Shown here in pieces: positions 29,212-38,192 of a DNA stretch of 64,000 nucleotides; the stretch's first letter is position 1, and each line of letters starts with the position of its first letter. The notes below the pieces were generated by a model that searched no databases, was not told where the DNA came from, and saw nothing but the letters and a program-made list of their open reading frames with translations. The stretch spans positions 38,056 through 102,055 of the forward strand of contig NZ_JAPFHA010000020.1 in the NCBI RefSeq assembly GCF_026586805.1, given 5' to 3'. Origin of the DNA: Niveibacterium sp. 24ML. GTDB lineage: Bacteria > Pseudomonadota > Gammaproteobacteria > Burkholderiales > Rhodocyclaceae. Both the position numbers and the translations under genes were made by a program.

Positions 29212-30309
29212 TCAAGCCGCCGCAAAACTGAGCAGCGAATGCGAAAGGCCGAGGCCGTCACGCACATCAATCAGCTGGAGCCCAGCGTCGCGCGCGCAGT
29301 CGATGAAGGCACGCGATTCGTACATCTTGCTATTGCCGCTCGCCATTGCCGTGAAATACGGTGAAGTGTTGATCAGGCAGAACGCCGCCACTTCATGCTG
29401 CTGGCGATCCCAGAAGGTGTCGAGCACCAGCACCCGCCCGCCTTCGGCCAGCGCGGTGCGGGCACGCGCCAAGATGCTACGGATCTTCGCTTCGGAGAAG
29501 CAGCACAGGAACTGGCTCATCCACACCACATCCTGCCCGGCCGGGAAGGCGGCCGACTCGTCAAGCAGATCAATTTCATGCGGCGTGGCGCGGTCGAGCA
29601 CACCCGCGTCGGCGAGCGTCTGGCGGGCGACGTTCAACTGCACCGGCAGGTCGAGCATCGTCACATGCAGCGCCGGATCGTGCTGCAGGCACATGCGGCT
29701 CCACTTGCCGGTATTCGCGCCGATGTCCATCAAACGCCGCGGCTTGGCGCTGAACACATGCGGCAACACATCGGGGAAGGCCGAATCCGAATAGTAGTGA
29801 TCGAAGTTGAACCAGCTCGTTCTGGCCGGTTCGGGCAGCACCGAGAGGCCTTCGTAGATCGTTGGCCAATCGCCCAGCACCTTGAGCCCGAGCGGTTTCT
29901 CGTGCTCAAGGCAGGCTTCCAGTTCAGCCAGCCCGAGGTAGCAGACGTCCTGCATGAAATCGGCATTGACGCGGAACAGCGGGTCGCTGACGACAAAGTG
30001 CCCCACCTTGCTCAGCACCCACTGTTCTTCCTGGCGATGCACGACCTTCGCAGACATTGCGGTTTCAAGCAGCACGCTGACTGCGTAGCGCGACAAGCCA
30101 CTGGCTTCGGCCAGGTCTGCGTCCGCCAGGCCCTGCTTCCCGGCCACCGCCAGCGCATTGAGAATGCCGCGCTTCCACGCGATGCGGACGCACTGAAACA
30201 CAACCGGCGCGAAAGCGATCCGCTGCGCTTCATACTGGGCCGCAAGGGCCGTCATCCGTGCGGGAGGAAAACCAGGGTTGGCAGAAAACTTCGAATCCAT
30301 GGGGCTCAT
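29212..30309 (-). CDS. APE cluster SAM-dependent methyltransferase
   Basis: A 365-residue methyltransferase of the O-methyltransferase/winged-helix type. The N-terminal half has a winged-helix dimerisation domain (AVAGKQGLADADLAEASGLS). The SAM site is LMDIGANTGKWS with the acidic LDLP loop after it. In aryl polyenes the head-group phenol or ring is methylated, so this enzyme likely tailors the aryl head. It corresponds in role to ApeB of the E. coli cluster but sits at the 3' end of the operon. Start is 30309 or 30300; neither has a strong ribosome site. Confidence 0.8.
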   Translation of the reverse strand: MSPMDSKFSANPGFPPARMTALAAQYEAQRIAFAPVVFQCVRIAWKRGILNALAVAGKQGLADADLAEASGLSRYAVSVLLETAMSAKVVHRQEEQWVLSKVGHFVVSDPLFRVNADFMQDVCYLGLAELEACLEHEKPLGLKVLGDWPTIYEGLSVLPEPARTSWFNFDHYYSDSAFPDVLPHVFSAKPRRLMDIGANTGKWSRMCLQHDPALHVTMLDLPVQLNVARQTLADAGVLDRATPHEIDLLDESAAFPAGQDVVWMSQFLCCFSEAKIRSILARARTALAEGGRVLVLDTFWDRQQHEVAAFCLINTSPYFTAMASGNSKMYESRAFIDCARDAGLQLIDVRDGLGLSHSLLSFAAA

Positions 30310-30419
30310 CGCGGGGCAGTTTCGTTCTTGTAGGACAGCCTTGCTGCTGCGCTCGCGCAAGGCCTGTGCGGCCTGACAGGGGCTGCCAGAAGGGCTGTCG
30401 TGGAGGCGAGATTCAGCGC

Positions 30420-30842
30420 TTAGCGCTCGCCGCGCAGGATCTGACCCGCCGCCCGCGTGATTGAGGCCGTCCAGCGGTAGTACGCGTTGTCGATCATGCG
30501 GGAGCCATCGGCGGACTGGGCGTACTTGAGGTTATCGCTGGAGAGGTACTCGAAGCGGTATTCGGATTCCGAGTAGATCGCAGCCACTTCAAGTTTGTGT
30601 TTGCCGCCGCGATGCATCAGCGACAACACGACGCGCCCCGGCGTTTCCGATACCAGCATCCAGCCGTGGGCCGCGGCACCATTGACAAGGGCATCGCGCA
30701 CCTGCGCAGCGCTCACCGGTGCAGACACCATGCTGGCAACGCTGATCCGCTCACCGTCCTTGAGCTCGGTCAGATAGGCCTGGGCCGGGAATGGTGCAGC
30801 CAGCGCGCAACAGAGGGACAACGCAAGAAGGGATCTTTTCAT
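30420..30842 (-). CDS. Small exported protein of the APE operon, function unknown
   Basis: A 140-residue protein with a signal peptide (MKRSLLALSLCCALAAPFPAQA) and a mature alpha/beta region with one long strand pair (GRVVLSLMHRGGKHKLEVAAI). No catalytic motif is seen. It follows the KS gene at 30869 by 26 bases in the same direction. Small exported proteins of unknown function occur in other APE clusters (ApeA-like position), but I cannot confirm homology. A periplasmic role in polyene transfer is only a guess. Confidence 0.7.
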   Translation of the reverse strand: MKRSLLALSLCCALAAPFPAQAYLTELKDGERISVASMVSAPVSAAQVRDALVNGAAAHGWMLVSETPGRVVLSLMHRGGKHKLEVAAIYSESEYRFEYLSSDNLKYAQSADGSRMIDNAYYRWTASITRAAGQILRGER

Positions 30843-30868
30843 GGCTTCAGGATCGTGATGTAAGGAGT

Positions 30869-32092
30869 TCAGAAACGCCGGAAGATCAACGAGGTGTTGA
30901 TGCCGCCGAACGCGAAATTGTTGGACATGACGTAGCCGGTGCTTATCGCCCGCACGCCATCGCGGATGTAATCGAGTTCGCCGCAGCGCGGGTCGATCTC
31001 GGTCAGGTTGAGCGTCGGCGAGAACCAGCCCTCGTTCATCATGCGCACCGTCATCCACGCTTCAAGCGCGCCGCAGGCCCCCAGCGTGTGGCCCATGAAA
31101 CTCTTGAGCGAGCTGACCGGCACCGCGCGGCCGAAGACCTGCGCGGTCGCGTTCGACTCGGCGATGTCGCCCTGTTCGGTCGCGGTGCCATGTGCATTGA
31201 CATAGCCGATCTCGCCACTCGGGACGCCGCTCTGCTCCAGCGCGAGCTGCATCGCGATACCCATCGTCTCTGAACGCGGGTTGGTCACATGGGTGCCGTC
31301 ACAGTTGGTGCCAAACCCGACGATCTCGGCGTAGATCTTCGCGCCACGTGCACGCGCATGTTCGTACTCTTCGAGCACCAGCGTGCACGCGCCCTCGCCC
31401 AGTACCAGTCCGTCGCGCTTCGCATCGAAGGGGCGCGGCACAAGCTGCGGGGTGTCGTTGGAAATGCAGGTTGCGAACAGGGTATCGAACACCGCCGCCT
31501 CGGTCGGGCAAAGCTCTTCCGACCCACCGGCGAGCATCGCAATCTGCGCCCCGCTGCGGACTGCCTCATAGGCATAGCCGACACCCTGGCTACCCGATGT
31601 GCATGCGCTCGAAGTCGTGACCACGCGACCGGTGATGCCGAAGAACACCGCCATGTTCACCGGCGCGGTGTGCGCCATCATCTTGATGTAGGTCGTCGCG
31701 TTGATGCCTTCGACCGTCTTGTTGTTGAGCATGTTGCCGAAGTCGCCCATGGCCTTCGTCGTGCCGGCCGACGAGCCGTAGGAGATGCCCATGCGGCCGC
31801 TCCTGACCAGCGGATCGCCCAGCAGGCCGGCGTCACCGAGCGCCATCTCGCTGGCCCGCACCGCCATCAGCGCGTTGCGCCCCATGCTGCGGGTGGTCTT
31901 GCGGTTGTAGTGCGCCGGCAGATCGAAAGGCTGCGCGGGCGCACCAAGCCGGGTGTTGAGGCCTTCGTACTGCGCCCAGTCGTCCATCACCTGGATCGCG
32001 TTCTGCGTGCCCTTGAGCCGGGCCGACACGGTTTCCCAGTCATGGCCAAGCGGGCTGATGGCGCCGACACCGGTAATCACAACGCGCTTCAT
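30869..32092 (-). CDS. apeR: APE beta-ketoacyl-ACP synthase (ApeR-like)
   Basis: A 407-residue FabF-type condensing enzyme. The Cys-His-His triad is intact: Cys164 in SSACTSG, His301 in NAHGTATEQGD and His335 in GHTLGACGALE. In the E. coli APE system ApeR works beside the ApeO/ApeC pair, possibly in the first elongation. Its ATG overlaps the KR gene stop as ATGA. The open frame reads through upstream, but the internal ATG with the overlap is clearly the start. Confidence 0.9.
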   Translation of the reverse strand: MKRVVITGVGAISPLGHDWETVSARLKGTQNAIQVMDDWAQYEGLNTRLGAPAQPFDLPAHYNRKTTRSMGRNALMAVRASEMALGDAGLLGDPLVRSGRMGISYGSSAGTTKAMGDFGNMLNNKTVEGINATTYIKMMAHTAPVNMAVFFGITGRVVTTSSACTSGSQGVGYAYEAVRSGAQIAMLAGGSEELCPTEAAVFDTLFATCISNDTPQLVPRPFDAKRDGLVLGEGACTLVLEEYEHARARGAKIYAEIVGFGTNCDGTHVTNPRSETMGIAMQLALEQSGVPSGEIGYVNAHGTATEQGDIAESNATAQVFGRAVPVSSLKSFMGHTLGACGALEAWMTVRMMNEGWFSPTLNLTEIDPRCGELDYIRDGVRAISTGYVMSNNFAFGGINTSLIFRRF

Positions 32093-32814
32093 CCTGCCAG
32101 CCCTCCATCCACCACGATCACCTGCCGCGTGATGTAGGCCGCCGACTCGCTCATCAGGAAGGCCACCGTCCCGGCGACCTCGCCCACCGTGCCAGCACGG
32201 CGCAGCGGAATCATGTCGCGGATCTCGGCCGGCATGTCGCTGGTGAGGTCCGTCTCGATCAAGCCGGGCGCCACGCAATTCACCGTGATGCGGCGCTTCG
32301 CCAGCTCCAGCGAAAGCGCCTTGGTGGCACCGATCAGGCCGGCTTTCGATGCGCTGTAGTTCACCTGCCCGCGGTTGCCGATCACACCGGACACCGAGGC
32401 CAGCGTCACGATCCGGCCGCCCTGGCGCAACTGCACCATCGGCATCACCAGCGGATGCAGCACGTTGTAGAAACCGTCGAGGTTGGTCCGCAGCACCGCA
32501 TCCCAATCGTCGTCGCTCATCGAGGGGAAGGCGGTATCGCGGGTAATGCCTGCGTTGAGCACGACCCCCCAGAACGCGCCGTGCGCGGCGACGTCGGCTT
32601 CAAGCGCCGCGCGCGCGGCGTCGCGATCGGATACGTCAAACTGCAGCACGCGTGCGCTGCGGCCCAGCGCGGCGATCTCGGTGGCCACGGCCAGCGCGTC
32701 TTCGCGCCGGCTGCGGCAATGCAGCGCGATGTCGAAACCATCCTGCGCGAGCCGGAGCGCAATCGCACGCCCGATCCCGCGGCTGGAGCCTGTTACAAGA
32801 ACCGTCCGGTTCAT
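32089..32814 (-). CDS. apeQ: APE 3-ketoacyl-ACP reductase (FabG-like)
   Basis: A 241-residue short-chain dehydrogenase. The NADPH motif TGSSRGIG is at residues 8-15, and the catalytic Ser140, Tyr153 and Lys157 sit in VNYSASKAG. It reduces the beta-keto group in each polyene cycle. There are four-base overlaps with the genes on both sides, typical of the tight coupling in this operon. Confidence 0.93.
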   Translation of the reverse strand: MNRTVLVTGSSRGIGRAIALRLAQDGFDIALHCRSRREDALAVATEIAALGRSARVLQFDVSDRDAARAALEADVAAHGAFWGVVLNAGITRDTAFPSMSDDDWDAVLRTNLDGFYNVLHPLVMPMVQLRQGGRIVTLASVSGVIGNRGQVNYSASKAGLIGATKALSLELAKRRITVNCVAPGLIETDLTSDMPAEIRDMIPLRRAGTVGEVAGTVAFLMSESAAYITRQVIVVDGGLAG

Positions 32815-33260
32815 TCGTTCAAACCCTTCAAAAATGCATCCACATCCGCAGGCTGATAGGCGGACAACGTGGCCTCAGCCACCAGATTGCCATCGCGCAG
32901 CACTCGCGCATCGAAAGCCGCCAGCCCGTTGTCGCCCTGAAACACCTGCGAGGCCTCAACCCGCAGGCAGTCACCCGGCGCGAAGTCGGGCACATGGGCG
33001 GTATAGCGGCGCGCACCGAGCAGCAGGCCGATCTTCACCGGCTCACCGGATTCACGCGCCCGCAGGCCGATCAGCGCGGCCACGGTTTGCGCCATGTACT
33101 CGATGCCAAGCCAGGCGCCAACGCGACCGCTGCGGCAGAACAGCGGATCGTCACGCACCGCCAGTTCGCACACCACGGCATCGCGCTCGTGCGAAACAAC
33201 ACGATCGACCAGCAACATGCGCCCGCGGTGCGGCACCAGCGATTCAATGCCCGGCAACAT
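32811..33260 (-). CDS. apeP: APE hotdog-fold 3-hydroxyacyl-ACP dehydratase (ApeP-like)
   Basis: A 149-residue hotdog protein. It starts LPGIESLVPHRGRMLLVDRV and has the GIEYMAQTVAALIGL helix with the catalytic-type Glu, as in the APE dehydratase family. It removes water to form the conjugated double bond. I use the ATG at 33260, which overlaps the stop of the KS gene by one base; an open frame extends further but is not coding-like. Confidence 0.88.
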   Translation of the reverse strand: MLPGIESLVPHRGRMLLVDRVVSHERDAVVCELAVRDDPLFCRSGRVGAWLGIEYMAQTVAALIGLRARESGEPVKIGLLLGARRYTAHVPDFAPGDCLRVEASQVFQGDNGLAAFDARVLRDGNLVAEATLSAYQPADVDAFLKGLNE

Positions 33261-34444
33261 CAGCGCGCCCCCAGAACCAGCGTCGCATTGCTGCCACCAA
33301 ACGCGAAGGAATTCGATAACACATGACGCGGTCTGCGGCCCAGCTCCATGCCCGGCTCGACAAGACGCAGGGGCGGCAAGGCCGGGTCGGCGGCGCCGTC
33401 CCACAGATGCGGTGGCAGCCAGCCCGCAGTGTTGTCGGGCTGCAGCGCAAGCCAGGCAATCGCGGCCTCGATCGCACCTGCGGCGCCGAGCGTATGGCCG
33501 GTTAACGGCTTGGTTGAGCTGATCTGGACCCCTTCGCCGAAAACACGCGCCACGGCCGGGCCTTCCATCGCGTCATTGTGCGGGGTTGCGGTGCCATGCA
33601 CATTGACGTAGTCGATCTCCGCCGGCGCCAGGCCGGCGCGCCGCAGCGCATCGCGCATCGCGGTTTCGGCACCCCGCCCGCTCGGGTCTGGCGCCGACAT
33701 GTGGTGGGCGTCGGAGCTCTCGCCCCAGCCGGCCAGCGTCACGGCCGCCTCATCGCGACTCATCAGGAACAGCGCCGCGCCCTCGCCGATGTTGATGCCG
33801 TGGCGATTGGCCGAGAACGGATTGCAACGCTCGGCGCTGACCGAATCGAGCGCTGCAAATCCGCTGACCGTAAAGGCGCACAGCGTATCGACGCCGCCAG
33901 TGATCACCGCATCGACCAAGCCGCCGCGCAGCAAGCGCGCGGCCGACATCAAGGCCCGCGCGCTCGACGAGCACGCCGTCGAGATCACGTAGGCCGGCCC
34001 CTGCACGCCCAGCACGTCGGCGAGGCAGCGCGCAGGAGAGCCCAGCTCCTGCTGGCCGTAGACATAGCCCGGTGGAAACTCGCCCTGCGCCACCTTCACG
34101 CGCATCGCCCGTTCGCCCTCAGCGATGCCGGACGTGCTGGTGCCCAGCACCACCGCTACCCGCTGCGGGCCGAAGCGCGCAATCGCGGCATCCACCGCCG
34201 GGCGGATCTGCGCCAGCGCCGCCAGCATCATCGCGTTGTTGCGACTGCGCTGACGCAGGGGCAAATCCGCAACCGAAGGCAGTTCGGCAAGCACCTCACC
34301 CACCATCACTTCGCGGCCTTCAAGGTAGCCCGCGCGCATCTGCATGCCCGGTGAGACGCCGGCCCGCAGGCCTGCGACCACATCGGCGGGCGAGTTGCCA
34401 AGCGCGCACAGCAGGCCGAGTTGATTGAGATAGATGTCGCTCAT
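33260..34444 (-). CDS. apeO: APE beta-ketoacyl-ACP synthase (ApeO-like)
   Basis: A 394-residue condensing enzyme with Cys158 in STACSSSARA, His283 in NVHGTATPHND and His317 in LTGHTLGAAGAIEA. In the E. coli system the ApeO KS forms a complex with the chain-length factor ApeC and does the main elongation; the cognate CLF-like gene here is at 45591-46295. ATGA overlap with the DUF3261 lipoprotein gene. Confidence 0.9.
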   Translation of the reverse strand: MSDIYLNQLGLLCALGNSPADVVAGLRAGVSPGMQMRAGYLEGREVMVGEVLAELPSVADLPLRQRSRNNAMMLAALAQIRPAVDAAIARFGPQRVAVVLGTSTSGIAEGERAMRVKVAQGEFPPGYVYGQQELGSPARCLADVLGVQGPAYVISTACSSSARALMSAARLLRGGLVDAVITGGVDTLCAFTVSGFAALDSVSAERCNPFSANRHGINIGEGAALFLMSRDEAAVTLAGWGESSDAHHMSAPDPSGRGAETAMRDALRRAGLAPAEIDYVNVHGTATPHNDAMEGPAVARVFGEGVQISSTKPLTGHTLGAAGAIEAAIAWLALQPDNTAGWLPPHLWDGAADPALPPLRLVEPGMELGRRPRHVLSNSFAFGGSNATLVLGAR

Positions 34445-34974
34445 GCTTCATCCGAATCGATCGTCAGGCGATAGCCAAAACGGTGATGCGTCAGGATCGT
34501 GCGGCCGCGCCAGTGCGGCTCGGCGGCGTAGTCGATCGTCAGGATCACGGCGCCGTTGAGCAGCACCTCGCGCCGCCCGGCGCTGTCCTGCACCAGCCAG
34601 CCCGCGGGCAGTGCAGCGGACAAGGCCACTTGTGGCCAAAAGGCAAGTTGCAGGTCACGCAGGATGCGCGCGCCAGACACCGCCTCGGGCAGTTGCGGAT
34701 CGCGCTGCTCGCGCAAACCGGCCGCATCCAGGTGCACCGCGATCATGCGGCGGCCCATCGCCAGAGCGGCAAGATCTACGGCATCGCCATCAATCGCCAC
34801 CACCGCCTCAAAACCACGCGTTTCGCCGAAGGCCTCAACCGTGATTTGCTGGGTCAGCGTCAGGCTGCGGCCAAAGCTCGCCGGCGATACGTAGCCGAGT
34901 GGCACTTCGTTCGATGCCGGACCGCTGCATGCCGCCAACCACAGCGCCAGCAAACTGATCAGGAGACGATTCAT
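34441..34974 (-). CDS. apeN: APE DUF3261 lipoprotein
   Basis: A 177-residue lipoprotein with the signal sequence MNRLLISLLALWLAAC. The lipobox LAAC precedes SGPAS and Cys16 would be lipidated. The mature chain is beta-rich (LTLTQQITVEAFGETRGFEAVV...), resembling a LolB-like lipid-binding fold, which fits DUF3261. With the LolA-like and MMPL proteins it should move the polyene lipid to the outer membrane. Serine at +2 predicts outer-membrane localisation. ATGA overlap with the transporter gene. Confidence 0.88.
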   Translation of the reverse strand: MNRLLISLLALWLAACSGPASNEVPLGYVSPASFGRSLTLTQQITVEAFGETRGFEAVVAIDGDAVDLAALAMGRRMIAVHLDAAGLREQRDPQLPEAVSGARILRDLQLAFWPQVALSAALPAGWLVQDSAGRREVLLNGAVILTIDYAAEPHWRGRTILTHHRFGYRLTIDSDEA

Positions 34975-37337
34975 TGCACACCTCGCCGCGCAAAGGCGGG
35001 CGCCAGCAGCCATGAACTGCCCACGCCGACCAGACAGACCAGCCCGAAGACCCGCAGCGCCGGAGTGTGGGAGAGCGCCAGCAAGCCGAACGAGAGCAGC
35101 GTGCTGAAGGCCGATAGCGTGACCGCCAGCCAGGGCTTGCCGTCGTCACTGCGCGGGTGCTCCAGCAGGAAGATGCCGTAGTCGATCCCCATACCCAGCA
35201 CGATGAACAAGCCCAGCACCGCGAACAACTGGAACGGCAAACCGGCGATGCCCAGCGCGGCGGCGGCGAGCAGGCTGGCCAGCAGCGTCGGCACCACTGC
35301 GCGCCAGGTTTCGCGGCCATAGCGACGCCACAGCAACCAGAATGAGGCGAGATAGCCGAGCACGATCACACCACTCATCAAGCCGCGGTAACGCGCGATC
35401 ACGCTGGAAATGCGGCCGGGCTTGTCCACCCAGCTCACGCCGGGGATGCCCTCGCCAAGTGACTGCAAGCGCCCGAGCGCCGCCGCTCCATGCACGCCCT
35501 TGAGCAGCACGACGCCAGCGTACTGCTCGCCGATGCGGCCCAGCCAAAGGCTGCGGAAGGGTTCTGACACCGCATTCGCAAGCCAGGCATCGAAGGCCAG
35601 GGGTTTGCAGGCAAGCGGCGACGAGAGCGAAGCCGCATCGATGCCGGTGGTATCGGCGATGCGCGCACGCCACACCGGTGCCTCATACGCCGCTTTCAGC
35701 ATTGCGCAGTCCGCCGCCTGGCGCGCGGCGGACGGGATATGCCGCGCGAGCAGCTCGTACCCGCTCAAAGTGCCGTCGGCAACGCGAGCAGCGAGCCGTG
35801 GCGCGAGCGCTTCCTGCGCTTGCAGCACAGCTTCGGGACTGGCGCCCTGCACCACGAAGAACTGTGCCGGGCTCGGCACGCCAGCGAGTGTCGCCACGCG
35901 CATCTGCTCGGCGAGCAATGCGGCCGGCGCCGACTGCAGCGCACGCACATCGTCCTGCACTTCGATTCGGGCGAGCCCGGCGGCAAGCACGGCAAACGTG
36001 ATCAGCATCATCAAGCCGCCGAGTTTGCCGCGGCCAAAGCTGGGCCAGATCGCGCGCAGATGGCCCATCCACTCACCCACGCCGGTGCCATGGGTGGCGC
36101 GGCGCTGCAGGTAGGGGAACCAGAGCATCACGGTGAGCCACGCGGCCACCAGCCCACAGCCGGAAAACAACGCCATCTGCCGAAGGCCCGGGAAGGGCGC
36201 GAGCGCCAGCGCGACGTAGGCCAACACGGTCGTAACCATCGCCAGCCACAAGCCGGGGTTGAGCTGATCACGCCGACGCTTCGGATCGAAGGGCTGCTCG
36301 CCGATGCCGGACGCGAGGAAGTGCACCCCGTAGTCGACGCCGACCCCGATCAGGCTCGCGCCGAATACCAAGGTCAGCACATGCACGCGCTCGAACACCA
36401 GCCAGGTGGCGCTCACTGCACACAGCGTGCCGACCAGCAAGGGCAGCACCGACAGGACCAGCGCGCCGGGCCGCCGGAAAACCAGGAACACCAGCAGGAT
36501 CACACCCAGGGTCGAGCCGATGCCGATCGCCGAGAATTCATTGCGCGCTTCGGCCGCCACCGCGGCCGCAATCGGCGCGATGCCGGCGGTGAGGATCTCG
36601 ACATCGGCTTGCGCCGCGCGGGCGCGCCGGCGGCCCGCATCAAGGTGATCGACCAGCGCCTGCTGGGCATCGAGCGAGAATGCGCCGTCCTTCAAGTTCA
36701 GCAGCACCACGGCCCATTCGCGCCCCTCGGCCGACACCCACAAGCGGCCGTCCACCGTGCGCACGCGCTGGCCACTGGCCTGATCCATCAGCCAGTCGGC
36801 AAACAGGCCCAGCGGGTCTTCGCGCCAGGCCAAGCCACCGCCCGAAGCGGGGCTGTAGAGGCGCGCGAGCGCATGGTCTGCACGCTGATCGGCATTCAGC
36901 GCCAGCAGCGCACGCCCCTGCTCGCTGAGCAAACCGCCGCGGTAGGGCGCAAGGAAGCCGCGCCAAGCGGCCAGGTCGCCACCGTCCACCCGGTGCCGCA
37001 CCTCAGCCGCCACACCTGCAAGACCGGCGAGGTAAGCATCCGCCGCCTTGCGCGCAGCGGCCGCATTCGCCGCACCGATCATCACCACCACCCGCCGCTC
37101 CGCCGATGCCGCCATGCGGGCGAAGGCCGCCTCGGCGACCGGGTCGCGGTCGTCCTGCGGCAGCAGCGCCATCACATCGGAATCGGGCCGCGGGCGTTCC
37201 ACCACGCCCAGCCATGCCAGGTGCGCGCAGGCAGCCAGCACCAGCAGCAGCCAAAGCACGGCCGCACGCCGCCAGCCGGACTCGGAGAGCCAGGAGACTG
37301 CGACTTGGGCAGGCGGGCGCAGCGGCAAATTACTCAA
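34971..37337 (-). CDS. apeM: APE MMPL/RND-family exporter
   Basis: A ~788-residue inner-membrane transporter with about 12 membrane segments in two RND-like halves, each with a large periplasmic loop (about residues 45-235 and 430-610). GIGSTLGVILLVFLVF and GVDYGVHFLASG mark the first half, and GMGIDYGIFLLEHPR the second. MMPL proteins in APE clusters are held to export the lipid-linked polyene. The start is uncertain: TTG at 37337 or 37328 overlaps or abuts the lolA stop, whereas the first ATG at 37439 would overlap lolA by 110 bases. Confidence 0.88.
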   Translation of the reverse strand: MSNLPLRPPAQVAVSWLSESGWRRAAVLWLLLVLAACAHLAWLGVVERPRPDSDVMALLPQDDRDPVAEAAFARMAASAERRVVVMIGAANAAAARKAADAYLAGLAGVAAEVRHRVDGGDLAAWRGFLAPYRGGLLSEQGRALLALNADQRADHALARLYSPASGGGLAWREDPLGLFADWLMDQASGQRVRTVDGRLWVSAEGREWAVVLLNLKDGAFSLDAQQALVDHLDAGRRRARAAQADVEILTAGIAPIAAAVAAEARNEFSAIGIGSTLGVILLVFLVFRRPGALVLSVLPLLVGTLCAVSATWLVFERVHVLTLVFGASLIGVGVDYGVHFLASGIGEQPFDPKRRRDQLNPGLWLAMVTTVLAYVALALAPFPGLRQMALFSGCGLVAAWLTVMLWFPYLQRRATHGTGVGEWMGHLRAIWPSFGRGKLGGLMMLITFAVLAAGLARIEVQDDVRALQSAPAALLAEQMRVATLAGVPSPAQFFVVQGASPEAVLQAQEALAPRLAARVADGTLSGYELLARHIPSAARQAADCAMLKAAYEAPVWRARIADTTGIDAASLSSPLACKPLAFDAWLANAVSEPFRSLWLGRIGEQYAGVVLLKGVHGAAALGRLQSLGEGIPGVSWVDKPGRISSVIARYRGLMSGVIVLGYLASFWLLWRRYGRETWRAVVPTLLASLLAAAALGIAGLPFQLFAVLGLFIVLGMGIDYGIFLLEHPRSDDGKPWLAVTLSAFSTLLSFGLLALSHTPALRVFGLVCLVGVGSSWLLAPAFARRGVQ

Positions 37338-37938
37338 ACTGCGCGGCCTCAGCCTTGCCCAGCGCGTTCGCCGCGACGGTGTCGAGCAAGCGGATGCGGG
37401 TGCGGTCGCCGTTCGGATCGAGCATATCGACCGCCTCAACGAACTTCTGCCCGTTCAGCTCGATCTTCGTTACCACCTGCGCCAAGGATGCCTCGCGCGG
37501 CACCAGACTCAGCGCCCAGCGATTGCCTTCGACCTTGCCGGTGACGCTGAAGCGTTGCTCAAGCTGTGCGATATCGCCCGAGAGCAGCGCGAACATCACG
37601 CCGTTGATCGCGCGCACTGCCGGCTCCTTGTCGGCCGACATGCGCATCGTCACCGTGTCGCCCGCCTTCTGCAGGATCTCGCCGCGTGTCAGCCGCAGCG
37701 TGCTGGCGAACGGGGCCTCGGTTTGCCAGATCACCCCGCGATCCTTCGCCACGAGGAAGCGCCCGCGCGAATTGACCGGCTTGGGGAAGCCGCTCAGCTC
37801 CCGCGTCTGTTCGAAGCGACCACTCACCACCGACGGCTGTTGCAAGAGGCCGCACACCTTGTCGACCAAAGGATCGGCGGCGTATGCAGGACCCAAGGGC
37901 ACACAGAACAGCATGACCACAAAGGCGCAAAGGCGCAC
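37330..37938 (-). CDS. apeL: APE LolA-like outer-membrane carrier
   Basis: A periplasmic carrier of the LolA fold: LLQQPSVVSGRFEQTREL, FPKPVNSRGRFLV, GVIWQTEAPF and the GNRWALSLVP strand are family features. It probably takes the polyene lipid from the MMPL exporter to the DUF3261 lipoprotein. The start is unusual. Only a GTG at 37938 gives a full signal peptide (MRLCAFVVMLFCVPLGPAYA, cut before AD). That GTG and the first eight codons lie inside a palindromic repeat (37916-38017). The in-frame ATG at 37914 gives a 12-residue leader with no basic end. Confidence 0.82.
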   Translation of the reverse strand: MRLCAFVVMLFCVPLGPAYAADPLVDKVCGLLQQPSVVSGRFEQTRELSGFPKPVNSRGRFLVAKDRGVIWQTEAPFASTLRLTRGEILQKAGDTVTMRMSADKEPAVRAINGVMFALLSGDIAQLEQRFSVTGKVEGNRWALSLVPREASLAQVVTKIELNGQKFVEAVDMLDPNGDRTRIRLLDTVAANALGKAEAAQFE

Positions 37939-38017
37939 AAAGGGCCACGAAGCAAATCCATCAGGGCACCCATCGACTCTCTTAGCGGCCCTTTGCGGCC
38001 CTTTGCACCTTTGTGGT
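37916..38017. repeat. Palindromic repeat A
   Basis: The left arm ACCACAAAGGCGCAAAGG... and right arm ...CCTTTGTGGT are imperfect inverted repeats of ~35 bases around a ~30-base centre. It is a near twin of repeat B 165 bases away. It overlaps the likely start and signal peptide of the LolA-like gene. Confidence 0.8.
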
Positions 38018-38080
38018 GAAAACAAGTTCACGCCCCCCCCCTGAGCCGAGTCGCCACTGAACGCAAAACCAAACAGCGTG

Positions 38081-38182
38081 GCCACGAAGGCGCAAAGAAA
38101 CACAAAGGGCCACGAAGAAGATCCATCAAGCCGCCCTTCGACTCCCTTAGCGGCCCTTTGCGGCCCTTTGCGCCTTTGTGGT
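38081..38182. repeat. Palindromic repeat B
   Basis: Same structure and length (102 bases) as repeat A, with arms CCACGAAGGCGCAAAG... and ...CGCCTTTGTGGT. It begins 10 bases after the thioesterase stop. The A-to-B stretch (37916-38182) is a diverged tandem duplication in the 254-base gap between thioesterase and LolA-like genes. Confidence 0.8.
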
Positions 38183-38192
38183 GAAAACAGCT

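Noticed and set aside
29395..30333. Open frame on the plus strand opposite the APE methyltransferase
   Set aside because: Shadow of the methyltransferase gene, with no domain of its own.
35739..37544. 601-codon plus-strand frame opposite the MMPL exporter
   Set aside because: Antisense composition (Gln/His/Arg/Ala) and overlap with a gene whose membrane segments and motifs are clear.
37916..38182. Short CRISPR-like array
   Set aside because: Only two diverged tandem units, each internally palindromic with no regular spacer; they are dyad repeats, not repeat-spacer units.
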